Part shown: one piece after another, positions 27,030-34,990 of the stretch
How positions within the stretch are numbered: the stretch's first letter is position 1
Layout: every line of letters begins with the position of its first letter
Assembly: GCF_001306455.1 (NCBI RefSeq)
Contig: NZ_LGTQ01000006.1
Coordinates: 62,001-126,000 of the forward strand
Direction: 5' to 3'
DNA length: 64,000 nt
Source of the DNA: Jiulongibacter sediminis
GTDB taxonomy: Bacteria > Bacteroidota > Bacteroidia > Cytophagales > Spirosomataceae
Made by a program: the position numbers and the translations under genes
Notes under the pieces: generated by a model
The model's input: the letters and a program-made list of their open reading frames with translations, nothing else
Told to the model about the DNA's origin: nothing
Database searches by the model: none

Positions 27030-27641
27030 ATGCCGCAAAACGCTGCTCTCTCAGAGGAAGAGGTACTGTTACGAATCCAATCTAACCATCAGATCAATTC
27101 TGCTGTATCTTGGCTCTATGCCCGGTATTACGACCGATTGGAAACACTGATTTTGAGAAATAGCGGAAGTGCTGATGATGCCGCAGACATTATTCAGGAA
27201 ACTATGATTGCTTTCATCAACATCGTTCAACAAGGGAAATTCAGAGGTGAGTCCGGAGTCAATACTTTCCTTCAATCCATTGCCCGAAATCTCTGGCTAG
27301 GGAAGCTTCGCAAAGGCAAATCGCAGGCAAAACTTCATGAAAACTGGGGTGAAGAAGCAAAGCAGGAATCGGTAGATCTGGAAAAAGAGCTGCAATACAA
27401 AGAAGCCACTGATCTGGTCTCAGGTATTTTCAAAAACCTTGGAGAGGCCTGTCAAAAACTACTCAATCTCTTTTACTTCAAAGAGCTCTCTATGAAAGAG
27501 ATTTTGCCAGAAATGAACTTTGAAAATGAGCAGGTTTTGAGAAATAAGAAGACAAAATGTATGAAATCGCTGATGGCCGAAATCAAACAAAAGCCGGTGT
27601 GGGCAGAAACCCTTAAAAGTGCCTTGCAAAAATTGAGATAA
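27030..27641 (+). CDS. ECF-type RNA polymerase sigma factor
   Basis: A 203-residue sigma-70-family protein with only regions 2 and 4, as in ECF sigma factors. Region 2 includes LYARYYDRLETLILRN and ADDAADIIQETMIAFINI, followed by the FRGESGVNTFLQSIARNLWL block. Region 4 (about 130-180) is CQKLLNLFYFKELSMKEIL then a helix-turn-helix. It is followed after 3 bases by a single-pass TPR protein that is probably its anti-sigma partner. The upstream TAACTTTA at 27003 is one base from a -7 box. This pair faces the CHAT operon, and such sigma/TPR/CHAT neighbourhoods recur in Bacteroidota as I recall. Confidence 0.9.
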   Translation: MPQNAALSEEEVLLRIQSNHQINSAVSWLYARYYDRLETLILRNSGSADDAADIIQETMIAFINIVQQGKFRGESGVNTFLQSIARNLWLGKLRKGKSQAKLHENWGEEAKQESVDLEKELQYKEATDLVSGIFKNLGEACQKLLNLFYFKELSMKEILPEMNFENEQVLRNKKTKCMKSLMAEIKQKPVWAETLKSALQKLR

Positions 27642-27644
27642 GCT

Positions 27645-28385
27645 ATGGAGAACCTGGAAAAAATTGAGCAATATCTTGATGGTGAAATGAACCAGGAAGA
27701 GATCAAGGCCTTCGAGAAAGAAATGGGTGAAAATGCTGACCTCGCCGAAGAGGTCAGTCTAATGCGTTTAACGCGGGATGCGATAAAGTCAGCCGGTATC
27801 AGGGAGATTGTTACGAGCCATCAACAAGAATATCTGTCTCAAAGAAAACCCGCCGCCAGACAGATTTCGTTCAATACCCGAATCATTCGCATAGCGGCCT
27901 CGATACTTGTCATTTTCTCTTTTTGGGGCTTTTATCAAATCGCTCAAACCAACTCAGAATCACTCAGGGCAGATTATGGTATTTCTTACCGCCAGCCGGT
28001 TTTGAGAAGCACGGAGGCCGAGCAAAAAGCTTTTAGAGAGCAATATAAAAAGGGAAATTTCGGTCAACTGTTGAAGGACATCTCAACCATAAAAAACCCA
28101 ACAGCTGAGCAATATTTTCTGACCGCAATGGCAGCTTATGAATTGAAAGATTTCAACCAGTCAATAACCCTTCTAAAGGAAGCTTCTGATGTTGATTCTA
28201 GAGAGATTTATGAAAATGAAATTTCCTACTACACCGGGCTTTCGCTGATAGGTCAGGAGAAATACAAAGAAGCATATGACCATTTGAAGGCTGTCAAAGA
28301 AGACACTGAAAACCCTTACTCCAAGTCAATCAGTAATGGATTTCTGTTAAAACTACGTTATCTGGCTTTTACCAAAGGAGACTAA
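27645..28385 (+). CDS. Single-pass membrane TPR protein, probable anti-sigma factor
   Basis: A 246-residue protein with the layout of an anti-sigma factor. A cytoplasmic head (1-75) starts ENLEKIEQYLDGEMNQEE, the common opening of Bacteroidota anti-sigma proteins. One membrane helix lies at about 80-99 (IRIAASILVIFSFWGF). A periplasmic tail of about 145 residues carries two or three TPR-like units (AEQYFLTAMAAYELKDFNQSI, YKEAYDHLK). The classic zinc-binding HxxxCxxC motif is absent, so binding to sigma is inferred from context. Its stop codon overlaps that of the convergent CHAT gene. Confidence 0.75.
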   Translation: MENLEKIEQYLDGEMNQEEIKAFEKEMGENADLAEEVSLMRLTRDAIKSAGIREIVTSHQQEYLSQRKPAARQISFNTRIIRIAASILVIFSFWGFYQIAQTNSESLRADYGISYRQPVLRSTEAEQKAFREQYKKGNFGQLLKDISTIKNPTAEQYFLTAMAAYELKDFNQSITLLKEASDVDSREIYENEISYYTGLSLIGQEKYKEAYDHLKAVKEDTENPYSKSISNGFLLKLRYLAFTKGD

Positions 28386-31030
28386 GAATAGGCGACAGCC
28401 AAAGCAAAAAGAACAAAAAGGGCGAGACCCAGAAGCCTTAGATTTACTGAACTCTCTTCGTGTGGCTGATAACCGGTAAAAACCAAATGAGCCCAGTATT
28501 GAGGTTCATGAAATTGAGCAAAATCCGGATTATTCAGGAAATCAGCCCGGGCCTTTTGAAGGGCTGCAGCCGCATCAAAACCTTCGCCTAAATATTCATA
28601 GTACAAGCGACTGATCTCCGCAGTACTAAAATCTTCTGCACTCCACAGCGAGGAGATTACACCAGAAGCTCCGGCTCTCAAAAAACCATAACTTAAACCT
28701 CTGATACCCTCTCCTTTGATCTCCTCAGAACCGAAAGATTCACATGCACTCAGAAAAACCAAAGAGCCCGGAAAGCTGCCGGGGTAAAGCTCGTGCAGGT
28801 AAAGGCGATTCTCTGAGGTCATGGTATCCGCCGGATAAAACTGAATGTAAGAATGGTTGGCGTCGGTTTCATGTGCCTTGGCGTGAGTGGCCAGATGAAT
28901 AAGCCCATAGCCACCTGCATGGTCTAAAAACGTCTTTTTCAATGCCTCCTCATTTCTGAAAATATGAGCTGAGGTATTTTCAATCTCTTCACCGGAAGCA
29001 GGCAAATGCCAGGTAGGGTAGGCCGTCAAAGGTGCGGTGAATGGGGCCATCGCCAGTCGCTCTCTATTTTGATTTTTCTCAGACTGTAGAAAAAAGGAAT
29101 TTAATAGATATGCTACAGCATACTGCTGACCCAAATATAGGCCACGCTTGTCTAGTAAAACTTCGAGGGGGAAGCCGTTCAGCACACCATCAGAGGAGAA
29201 AATGATTTTGTTTTTGGAGATCAATTGCTTCTCAATATCCTTGAATAGGAATTGATACAGCACGGCTAGATTTTCCTTGTCCTGTTTGTTCAGTTTTTCC
29301 ATTGACCGCAATTTCTTTTTAAGAGTAACGATCTGGTTCTTTTCAGACAGCCCATCTTTCAAACTTACAAACTCAAAGTCTTTCGAGCTGACAACAAAAA
29401 AACCTGAGGTCTCAGACCCCTCAAAATAGGACAGCAGCAGTTCTTTGCGATGCAATCGATCTTGAATGGTCTCAATATCCATCATCCGGCTTTTTGATAA
29501 TGAATGCCCAACCTGCTCATCAATGCTCCGTTTCAGCTGTGAAAGCTTAAGTCGAACCTCTTTTAATTCGTCTTCTTTTTCACCATAGCCTGCCTGCTGC
29601 TGTCTTAAAAGTGCAGACTCCCGCAGGAGCAACATTTTTTCCTGATTCAGCAGATTTTCAGGTACTTGTTTTCTGACTTCGCCCTCTGAAATACTCATGG
29701 CCAGGACGGTGGCCTTTCCATGATCTGAAATCTGAAAAGCTTTTTCATATTGCTTTTGCCGAATCAAAAACTCAGTAAAATGGCGGTAATGACCATCCAG
29801 CTTTTTGATAAAATCAATTCTAGAGGCTTCGTTCCGGTATTTTTTTGTCAAAACCATTGAGCTTACCAAGGCTTTTTCATACGCTTCAATGGCCGCTTTC
29901 TTTACCTTTTCCGAGGCCTTTGAAGCATTTAATTGTATTAAAGTTTCTGCCTTAAAAGCTAAAGCTTCAAACAGCAGATCTGATGTATAGCCATCAGTAA
30001 AAACTTCGGGGTTTGAGTAAACATTCGTGTTATCGAATTCGGGAGAGAGGGCGATCAAAGCATTTTGAAAACTGTTCAAAGCCTTGGTGTAATCTTTCTT
30101 TTCGAAAGAGGCTTCTCCACTATTGAGCCAAAGGCCTCCGATCAAGGTTCCTTTGGTCTCTCCCCTTTCTTTTAAGGCCAGATCAAAGAATGTGTTTGCC
30201 CTGTCAAAGGCACCTTTTTTGAGCTCCAGCTCGCCTTTCGCTTTGTGAACCAGCACCTCATCCACATAAGGCCGTTTAATTTTTGACAAAAGCTCTTCCG
30301 CTTTTTTGGTTTGACCTTTATCGGTATACACCACGGCAGCATTTAGAAGCAGTTCTTCCTGATCCGGATATTCTTTAATCAGGGTCAGATATATTTTCAA
30401 GGCCCTGTCTGACTCACCAAGTTCATGAAAGGCAAAAGCCAGGTTATTTCGCAAGACATAATCGTCCTCACCAGACTCCTGCCTCAGCTCTATGGACTTT
30501 TGAAAATAGGGGATACTTTGCCTGAAATCACCGGTTTCAAAATACAGCACTCCCAAAACATTGAACAGCCTTCCCACCTGTGTCAGGCTATTGTTTTTAA
30601 AGTATTGATGTTCGGATTGACGTAAATAATGATAGGCCGAATCATACTCAAATAGGCTATGGTAAAGCCCCCCTAAATAAAGGGCCGAATGAAACCCAAT
30701 GGAATCTTCCAGGTGATAATTGGACGCAAGTTGAAGACTCTTTTGAAAAGCCTGAACAGCCTCCTTTTCATGACCTGATGTCTGATAAAGAACGCCGGCT
30801 TTTTGAGTGGAAAGAGCGACTACAGCGGCTTCCTCAGGAGATTTTACCGTTGCTTTTGAGAGTTCATTGAAAAGCAAAAGGGCTTTACGATCTGATTCTG
30901 CTGTTGGATTCTCGAAATAAAACAGTCGCAATGCCTCTTTGAGCTTTGACGGCAATAAGCCACTCGTTTGCCCGAAAACCGTAGCTACTGACAATAGCCA
31001 AAAAGCCATGGTTCTCAAAACATGATGCAT
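28382..31030 (-). CDS. Exported TPR-CHAT protease homologue with C-terminal membrane anchor
   Basis: An 882-residue protein: signal peptide (1-20, VATVFGQ), about twelve TPR-like helical units (about 25-430), a coiled segment (about 465-515), then a CHAT caspase-like domain (about 600-860). The catalytic dyad is present: His716 in HLATHA and Cys763 in LSACES. A hydrophobic helix (about 863-880) ends the chain, so the enzyme is predicted to sit in the periplasm tethered by its tail. CHAT proteins are cysteine peptidases that cut partner proteins when their TPR part senses a trigger. It is downstream of a lipoprotein gene with a 4-base gap and converges on the putative anti-sigma gene, a natural candidate substrate. 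Confidence 0.9.
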   Translation of the reverse strand: MHHVLRTMAFWLLSVATVFGQTSGLLPSKLKEALRLFYFENPTAESDRKALLLFNELSKATVKSPEEAAVVALSTQKAGVLYQTSGHEKEAVQAFQKSLQLASNYHLEDSIGFHSALYLGGLYHSLFEYDSAYHYLRQSEHQYFKNNSLTQVGRLFNVLGVLYFETGDFRQSIPYFQKSIELRQESGEDDYVLRNNLAFAFHELGESDRALKIYLTLIKEYPDQEELLLNAAVVYTDKGQTKKAEELLSKIKRPYVDEVLVHKAKGELELKKGAFDRANTFFDLALKERGETKGTLIGGLWLNSGEASFEKKDYTKALNSFQNALIALSPEFDNTNVYSNPEVFTDGYTSDLLFEALAFKAETLIQLNASKASEKVKKAAIEAYEKALVSSMVLTKKYRNEASRIDFIKKLDGHYRHFTEFLIRQKQYEKAFQISDHGKATVLAMSISEGEVRKQVPENLLNQEKMLLLRESALLRQQQAGYGEKEDELKEVRLKLSQLKRSIDEQVGHSLSKSRMMDIETIQDRLHRKELLLSYFEGSETSGFFVVSSKDFEFVSLKDGLSEKNQIVTLKKKLRSMEKLNKQDKENLAVLYQFLFKDIEKQLISKNKIIFSSDGVLNGFPLEVLLDKRGLYLGQQYAVAYLLNSFFLQSEKNQNRERLAMAPFTAPLTAYPTWHLPASGEEIENTSAHIFRNEEALKKTFLDHAGGYGLIHLATHAKAHETDANHSYIQFYPADTMTSENRLYLHELYPGSFPGSLVFLSACESFGSEEIKGEGIRGLSYGFLRAGASGVISSLWSAEDFSTAEISRLYYEYLGEGFDAAAALQKARADFLNNPDFAQFHEPQYWAHLVFTGYQPHEESSVNLRLLGLALFVLFALAVAYS

Positions 31031-31034
31031 AGTT

Positions 31035-32015
31035 TTATCGTCTTCTTCGTCCTACAATGATAATATCAGGCGGCCTTGGTTTGGCCAAAAGCCGCATAAC
31101 TTTCAGGTTACGGCCAGTGGTTCTGAAGTTAGAATAATATTCCTGTAAATCCTCAACCTGTTTCCTCAGATCTGCAGGGACGTCATCCAGTGTCTCATAA
31201 TAGTGAAACTGCACATCAATCTTATTGAGTGACTTTCTGCTACTGTCGTTCAATCGATAATATATCCTGAATTTCTGGAGCGATCCGTTCAGTGGAGTGG
31301 CTCCAAAAACACCATTATTTACGGTTCTGTCAAGCCGAATTTTACCACTCTTTTTATTGATGGCCACACCTTGCGGAATCACCTCCGACCCGGATGGTGG
31401 TTCGTCAAGTTCACCATCATTGTCGTCATCATCGGGTCCGTCATCAAACTCATGATCGTCATCTTCAGGCACTTCAATTAACTGCGATCCATTATAAATA
31501 GGAACAGCCAGACTATCGTCTTCATTGAGGATGTAAATGTTTGACATATAGTCAACCCCTGACACGGTCAAATAGGTAAAGCAAGTATCCCGGGTATCTT
31601 CAGGGACAAAGTAAACCTTGTATCTCAAACCAGACTCACTTTTATTTATTCGTATTTCTCCCGTGTTATGGTCAATCTCCAAACCCTCGGGAATGGCTCC
31701 ATACTCACCTTCATATTCCTGAAGAGGTTCGATTCTCAAATCCTGGTCCTCGTCAAAAAAGTAAAGAGAATCAGGGTAGGCTATCAGGTTACACTGGTCG
31801 GCAAAGCTCCCATCGGCAGTGCTTGTTTCTTCCCCTTCGTTCTCAGTTTCCTGCTCCACTTCGTTTTCAGACTCTATTTCGGAACTGTCAGATTTGACAA
31901 TACCATTATCATCTATCTCAATAGGTGCACCAAGATCTGTTTTATCGCAACTTAGATTGATTAACCCCAGAAGGAAAAAGGTTAACAAGGCTTTGATAGC
32001 AAAAGTTGTTCTCAT
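31035..32015 (-). CDS. Acidic lipoprotein of unknown function, operon partner of CHAT gene
   Basis: A 326-residue lipoprotein (lipobox INLSC, Cys23). Residues 35-70 are Glu/Ser-rich and disordered. Two similar beta modules follow: IPEGLEIDHNTGEIRINKS and, after a stretch of Asp/Glu (about 182-205), IPQGVAINKKSGKIRLDRT. Both look like Ig/cadherin-type repeats. The C-terminus ends in a basic GRRRR, unusual beside such an acidic body. It lies 4 bases upstream of the CHAT gene, so the two are almost certainly co-transcribed. I do not recognise the family; a sensor or ligand for the CHAT protein is one possibility. Confidence 0.75.
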   Translation of the reverse strand: MRTTFAIKALLTFFLLGLINLSCDKTDLGAPIEIDDNGIVKSDSSEIESENEVEQETENEGEETSTADGSFADQCNLIAYPDSLYFFDEDQDLRIEPLQEYEGEYGAIPEGLEIDHNTGEIRINKSESGLRYKVYFVPEDTRDTCFTYLTVSGVDYMSNIYILNEDDSLAVPIYNGSQLIEVPEDDDHEFDDGPDDDDNDGELDEPPSGSEVIPQGVAINKKSGKIRLDRTVNNGVFGATPLNGSLQKFRIYYRLNDSSRKSLNKIDVQFHYYETLDDVPADLRKQVEDLQEYYSNFRTTGRNLKVMRLLAKPRPPDIIIVGRRRR

Positions 32016-32214
32016 TTCTTAACTCAGTTTCTTGGTTAGTTGCGGCTCAGAAAGTAAACGTAACCAAAAAATATATTTTTAATGATACGGTCTTAAACAA
32101 CAGAGGTTGCAAAAAAAACGATGCAGGTGGTTACATTCTTTTGTTTGGTTACAACCAATATCAGAAATCGGGAAAACTTAGTCCCTAAAGAAGTTTAACT
32201 AAAACAAAAAATGT
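32016..32214. promoter_or_regulatory. Divergent promoter region between two lipoprotein operons
   Basis: 199 bases separating the lipoprotein-CHAT operon (minus) from the PepSY-like lipoprotein gene (plus). Two GGTTAC words occur in the plus strand near the middle. No exact TAnnTTTG box is seen, which would fit promoters read by an alternative sigma factor, but this is speculation. Confidence 0.3.
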
Positions 32215-33054
32215 ATGAAAACTCGCATTGTAATCATCTCTTCAATTATCGGTATTTCATTAATGACCCTAACCTCATGTGAAGACAGCCTTGATCTGGG
32301 AATCAGACCTCTTGAAGCTTTTGCTACCGCCGGTGACGGGGTAGAAATTGCTCCCTCTGAATTGCCAGCAGCAGTATTGGAATTTCTGGCTAATAATTAC
32401 TCGGAAGATCAGATTATTAAGGCGGAGGTCTATGCTAATGGATATGAAGTAAGATTGGACAACGGAATGAAAATAGAGTTTGATCTGGAAGGAAATTTTC
32501 TGGAAATATCCGGTAGAAATGGAGCAGAAGATGATGAAAACCACATTCCCCTGGTTCAATTACCCATGGCTATAGGTGACTATCTAAGATCAAATTATAA
32601 CGGAATAGATGTGGTGAAAGCAGAGAGTGATTTGGGTAAAATTGAGGTGACGTTAAGCGATGGTACTAAATTGGAATTTGATGCCGAGGGCAATTTTATT
32701 GAGGTATCAGGTAATGATAATGACAGAGGTAACGATAACGGACCAAACCATGATGCCAACGACCCAAACTATGACGCCAATGACGACAACGGAAATCATG
32801 CCAATGACCCAAATCATGATCTAAACGACGACAACGGAAATCATGCCAGTGACCCAAATCATGATCTAAACGACGATAACGGCGGCGGTAGCGATGATGG
32901 TCCTAATCAAGACGCTAATGATGATAAGGGTGATCACGAAGGCAAAGACGACAAAAAGTCAGGAAAAGATGACGATAAATCTGGGAAAGGTAGTGGAGAC
33001 GACGATGACAGAAAGGACGACAAATCCGGAAAGGGAAATGGCAAAGATGACTAA
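32215..33054 (+). CDS. PepSY-like lipoprotein with Asp/Asn-rich repeat tail
   Basis: A 279-residue lipoprotein (lipobox TLTSC, Cys22, then Glu-Asp, a context linked to surface export in Bacteroidota). Two PepSY-like (DUF2874) repeats lie at about 44-100 and 107-166, each running from LPxxxxxxLxxNY through VxLxxGxKxEFDxEGNFxE to IS/VS. The rest is an extremely hydrophilic tail of Asp, Asn, Gly and His, including two 15-residue repeats (NDDNGNHANDPNHDL type), then Lys/Asp/Gly. The tail could bind calcium or other cations. PepSY-like domains often act as inhibitors or sensors. A second ATG lies 4 bases upstream out of frame. A terminator follows. Confidence 0.85.
   Translation: MKTRIVIISSIIGISLMTLTSCEDSLDLGIRPLEAFATAGDGVEIAPSELPAAVLEFLANNYSEDQIIKAEVYANGYEVRLDNGMKIEFDLEGNFLEISGRNGAEDDENHIPLVQLPMAIGDYLRSNYNGIDVVKAESDLGKIEVTLSDGTKLEFDAEGNFIEVSGNDNDRGNDNGPNHDANDPNYDANDDNGNHANDPNHDLNDDNGNHASDPNHDLNDDNGGGSDDGPNQDANDDKGDHEGKDDKKSGKDDDKSGKGSGDDDDRKDDKSGKGNGKDD
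32782..32882 (+). repeat. 45-bp tandem repeat within the lipoprotein gene
   Basis: Units at 32782-32826 and 32827-32871 differ at one base (Asn to Ser), with the start of a third from 32872. The unit is a multiple of three, so repeat number can vary without frameshift. They encode the Asp/Asn/His-rich 15-residue repeats. Confidence 0.9.
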
Positions 33055-33090
33055 CGATAAAGGCTCATGTTTTAACTCAGTATGAAGCCG

Positions 33091-33121
33091 AAAAGGGCGG
33101 GACGTTTGTTCCGCTTTTTTT
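33091..33121 (+). terminator. Terminator after the PepSY-like gene
   Basis: GCGGGAC / GTTCCGC (one G-U pair) with a GTTT loop, preceded by AAAA and followed by seven T. It touches the stop codon of the convergent DinB gene. Confidence 0.88.
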
Positions 33122-33635
33122 ATTCTTCGGCCTGTGACTTCGGTGCTTTGGATAAAATCATCGCAATTTGTCCACTGTGATGACCAATATGGTACATCAC
33201 ATGAGAAAACAACCTGAATCTGCTGACTTTACCAAAAAAGGGGGTATCCACCTCTTCAAGCCAAAACTCATCTTCCGCACTTTCAGCCAAACCCTCGAAG
33301 AGTTTGTAGCCGGTTTCAATCAGCTCTTTGCTTTGAAGCACATCTGCTCCCTGGCCGGTATCCTGCTGACCCATCGTTGTGTTTTCAATTGCTGGCTGAA
33401 GCCCAAAGAAAAACCCAAACATATTTGTGGTTTCTGCAATATGCCGGTAAATAAACCGAACAGAATTAGCCTCCTCCGTCAACCGGAGTTCTGCGTTTTC
33501 AGGAGATACTTTTGACAAGGTAACACCACAGGTGACTTTGTTTTGAGTAATCATTTCTTTGACCAAGGGGGAGATCGTCTGGCTCATAGCATTCAGGGTT
33601 ATTAACAAAAATAAAAGAGTATTCAATAGTCTCAT
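33120..33635 (-). CDS. DinB-family protein, exported form
   Basis: A 171-residue four-helix DinB/YfiT-type protein with an N-terminal hydrophobic segment (LLNTLLFLLITLNAMSQ) that looks like a signal peptide, unusual for this normally cytoplasmic family. Metal-binding histidines are in FIYRHIAET and in MYHIGHHSGQ. DinB proteins are metal-dependent enzymes for thiol chemistry in a few cases, but most are uncharacterised. It is the last gene of the ArsR/SRPBCC/SRPBCC operon; its ATG overlaps the stop of the upstream SRPBCC gene by 4 bases. Confidence 0.85.
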   Translation of the reverse strand: MRLLNTLLFLLITLNAMSQTISPLVKEMITQNKVTCGVTLSKVSPENAELRLTEEANSVRFIYRHIAETTNMFGFFFGLQPAIENTTMGQQDTGQGADVLQSKELIETGYKLFEGLAESAEDEFWLEEVDTPFFGKVSRFRLFSHVMYHIGHHSGQIAMILSKAPKSQAEE

Positions 33636-34111
33636 GAGAGGGAATCCAGAAGGTTTTGTAATTGAAAATGGGTAATATCCAACGTTGGCTTCATCCCGGC
33701 TGAAATCATATTATCGCGATACGCTACCGAAGGGCAAATGGTGTGAATTGTCACCTCAGAACGCTCTTCATCAATTTGTTTGAAGGTCGTCATTTCCAAA
33801 ACAGGTAACAGCTTTTGGGGCAGACCAATAAACTCTGAAGTTTTAATAATTCCATTTTCAGGAGATACTTCATGGTAAACACCTTTGAAACCCATTTTCA
33901 TACCGCCGGGGCCCGAGTGGCTGAGATGAAAAGAACCACCCTCCCGGCAATTCATAGATTCTGCAGTCAGACCTGCATCCGCGGGCATAAACCATTTGAC
34001 AAAAAGATCTTTTTCTGTAAAAGTCCTGTACACCAAGGGTAAAGAAGCTCTAAACATTCTTTTGATATAAAAATCCAATTTCCCGGGTTCAGCCAGTATC
34101 TCTGTTGTCAT
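33632..34111 (-). CDS. SRPBCC (AHSA1-type) protein
   Basis: A 159-residue START-like beta-grip protein. IKRMFRASLPLVYRTFTEKDLFVKWF is the usual AHSA1 opening, in which Trp and Phe residues start the ligand cavity, and the FKGVYHEVSPENGI turn is also typical. Members bind hydrophobic ligands or act in stress responses; the ligand here is unknown. It sits third in the ArsR-led operon, 3 bases after another SRPBCC gene and 4 bases overlapping the DinB gene. The product differs enough from its neighbour that it is not a recent duplication. Confidence 0.88.
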   Translation of the reverse strand: MTTEILAEPGKLDFYIKRMFRASLPLVYRTFTEKDLFVKWFMPADAGLTAESMNCREGGSFHLSHSGPGGMKMGFKGVYHEVSPENGIIKTSEFIGLPQKLLPVLEMTTFKQIDEERSEVTIHTICPSVAYRDNMISAGMKPTLDITHFQLQNLLDSLS

Positions 34112-34114
34112 GTG

Positions 34115-34600
34115 TCAAATTGTTTTAAGAAGCTCATCCAATTGGCTATGCCCCATGGCAAAACCTTCTTTAAAGCCCATTTCAAGGATGGTGTCCAGAT
34201 CCTCCTCTCTTTGGTAGGTTATCTGAACTTTAACCACTGTGCTGTTTCCAGAACGGGCAAAGCTTATTTCCCACAAGGGCGTCTTCAGTTTGTCGATCAC
34301 AAAGCCATCTTCATCACAAAATGAGTGGTTCGAGCTGAAAAACTTCTCTGGTTTGATTTCCAGATATTCCATGACAGACCAATGTTTTTCGCCCGCCGGG
34401 CCGTTCATCGAATAGAGCCATTTGCCCTCTTCAGAGAAGTCCATGAATTTGGTGATCACATACCATGGTTGGGGTCCCCACCATTGATCCAGCATTTCGG
34501 CTTCAGTCCATGCTCTCCATACTTCGTTGATATCTGCTGCAAACTTACGAGTTACGTTTAACTGCAGCTTTTCGCGTTCCAGTTCATATTTTGTTTCCAT
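34115..34600 (-). CDS. SRPBCC (AHSA1-type) protein
   Basis: A 161-residue START-like protein: LNVTRKFAADINEVWRAWTEAEMLDQWWGP is the AHSA1 hallmark, and GEKHWSVMEYLEIKPEKF follows in the usual order. It lies 2 bases after the ArsR repressor gene and is the first target of that regulator. ArsR-SRPBCC pairs are common in many bacteria and thought to respond to small hydrophobic or stress ligands. Function of this member is unknown. Confidence 0.9.
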   Translation of the reverse strand: METKYELEREKLQLNVTRKFAADINEVWRAWTEAEMLDQWWGPQPWYVITKFMDFSEEGKWLYSMNGPAGEKHWSVMEYLEIKPEKFFSSNHSFCDEDGFVIDKLKTPLWEISFARSGNSTVVKVQITYQREEDLDTILEMGFKEGFAMGHSQLDELLKTI

Positions 34601-34602
34601 CC

Positions 34603-34917
34603 TTATTCAGATTTTAGCTTGTCCAGCAGCTTATCCAATTGAGTAAATCGACTCTCCCAAAGTTGTTTAAATGGCTGAAGCCAATCGTCCACTTCCTTCA
34701 TTTTGAGGGGGTCAAAACGGTAATAAATCTCTCGACCATCCTGCTCTTTTTCCAGCAATTCGCATTCATTTAAAATTTTTATATGCTTCGAAACCGCCTG
34801 CCGACTCACTTCAAAATGCTCTGCCAACGCGTTTGGCGTAAGGGCCTGAACAGCCAGTAAGGTCAAAATTGCCCGACGGGTGGGGTCTGCTATCGCCTGA
34901 AATACGTCTCTTCTCAT
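34603..34917 (-). CDS. ArsR-family winged-helix repressor (module A)
   Basis: A 104-residue regulator. [41 protein letters not shown] is the classic ArsR/SmtB recognition region. No metal-binding cysteine motif is seen, so it likely senses something other than arsenic or zinc. The start MRRDVFQAI (ATG at 34917) is chosen over a TTG eight codons upstream because that TTG lies within the operator. Two palindromes around the promoter core just upstream suggest autoregulation. It leads an operon with two SRPBCC genes and a DinB gene. Confidence 0.93.
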   Translation of the reverse strand: MRRDVFQAIADPTRRAILTLLAVQALTPNALAEHFEVSRQAVSKHIKILNECELLEKEQDGREIYYRFDPLKMKEVDDWLQPFKQLWESRFTQLDKLLDKLKSE

Positions 34918-34921
34918 TATA

Positions 34922-34968
34922 TTGCAACCATTCAGTTGCAAATATAAGCAACCGATTGGTTTCGCAAA
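34922..34968 (-). promoter_or_regulatory. Promoter with two operator palindromes for ArsR module A
   Basis: On the minus strand TTTG (34965-34968), an 18-base spacer and TATATTTG (34939-34946) form a full match to the Bacteroidota promoter. TTGCAAC-n6-GTTGCAA (34922-34941) overlaps the downstream edge of the -7 box, and GCAACC-gatt-GGTTTC (34948-34963) fills the spacer. Both share a GCAACC half-site, with centres 24 bases apart. A repressor bound here would block polymerase. Confidence 0.75.
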
Positions 34969-34990
34969 TAATTTGAACGAAAATTTAGTG

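Noticed and set aside
32782-32882. 45-bp repeats as a possible CRISPR
   Set aside because: Units are contiguous with no spacers, in frame within a lipoprotein gene, and no cas genes are present.
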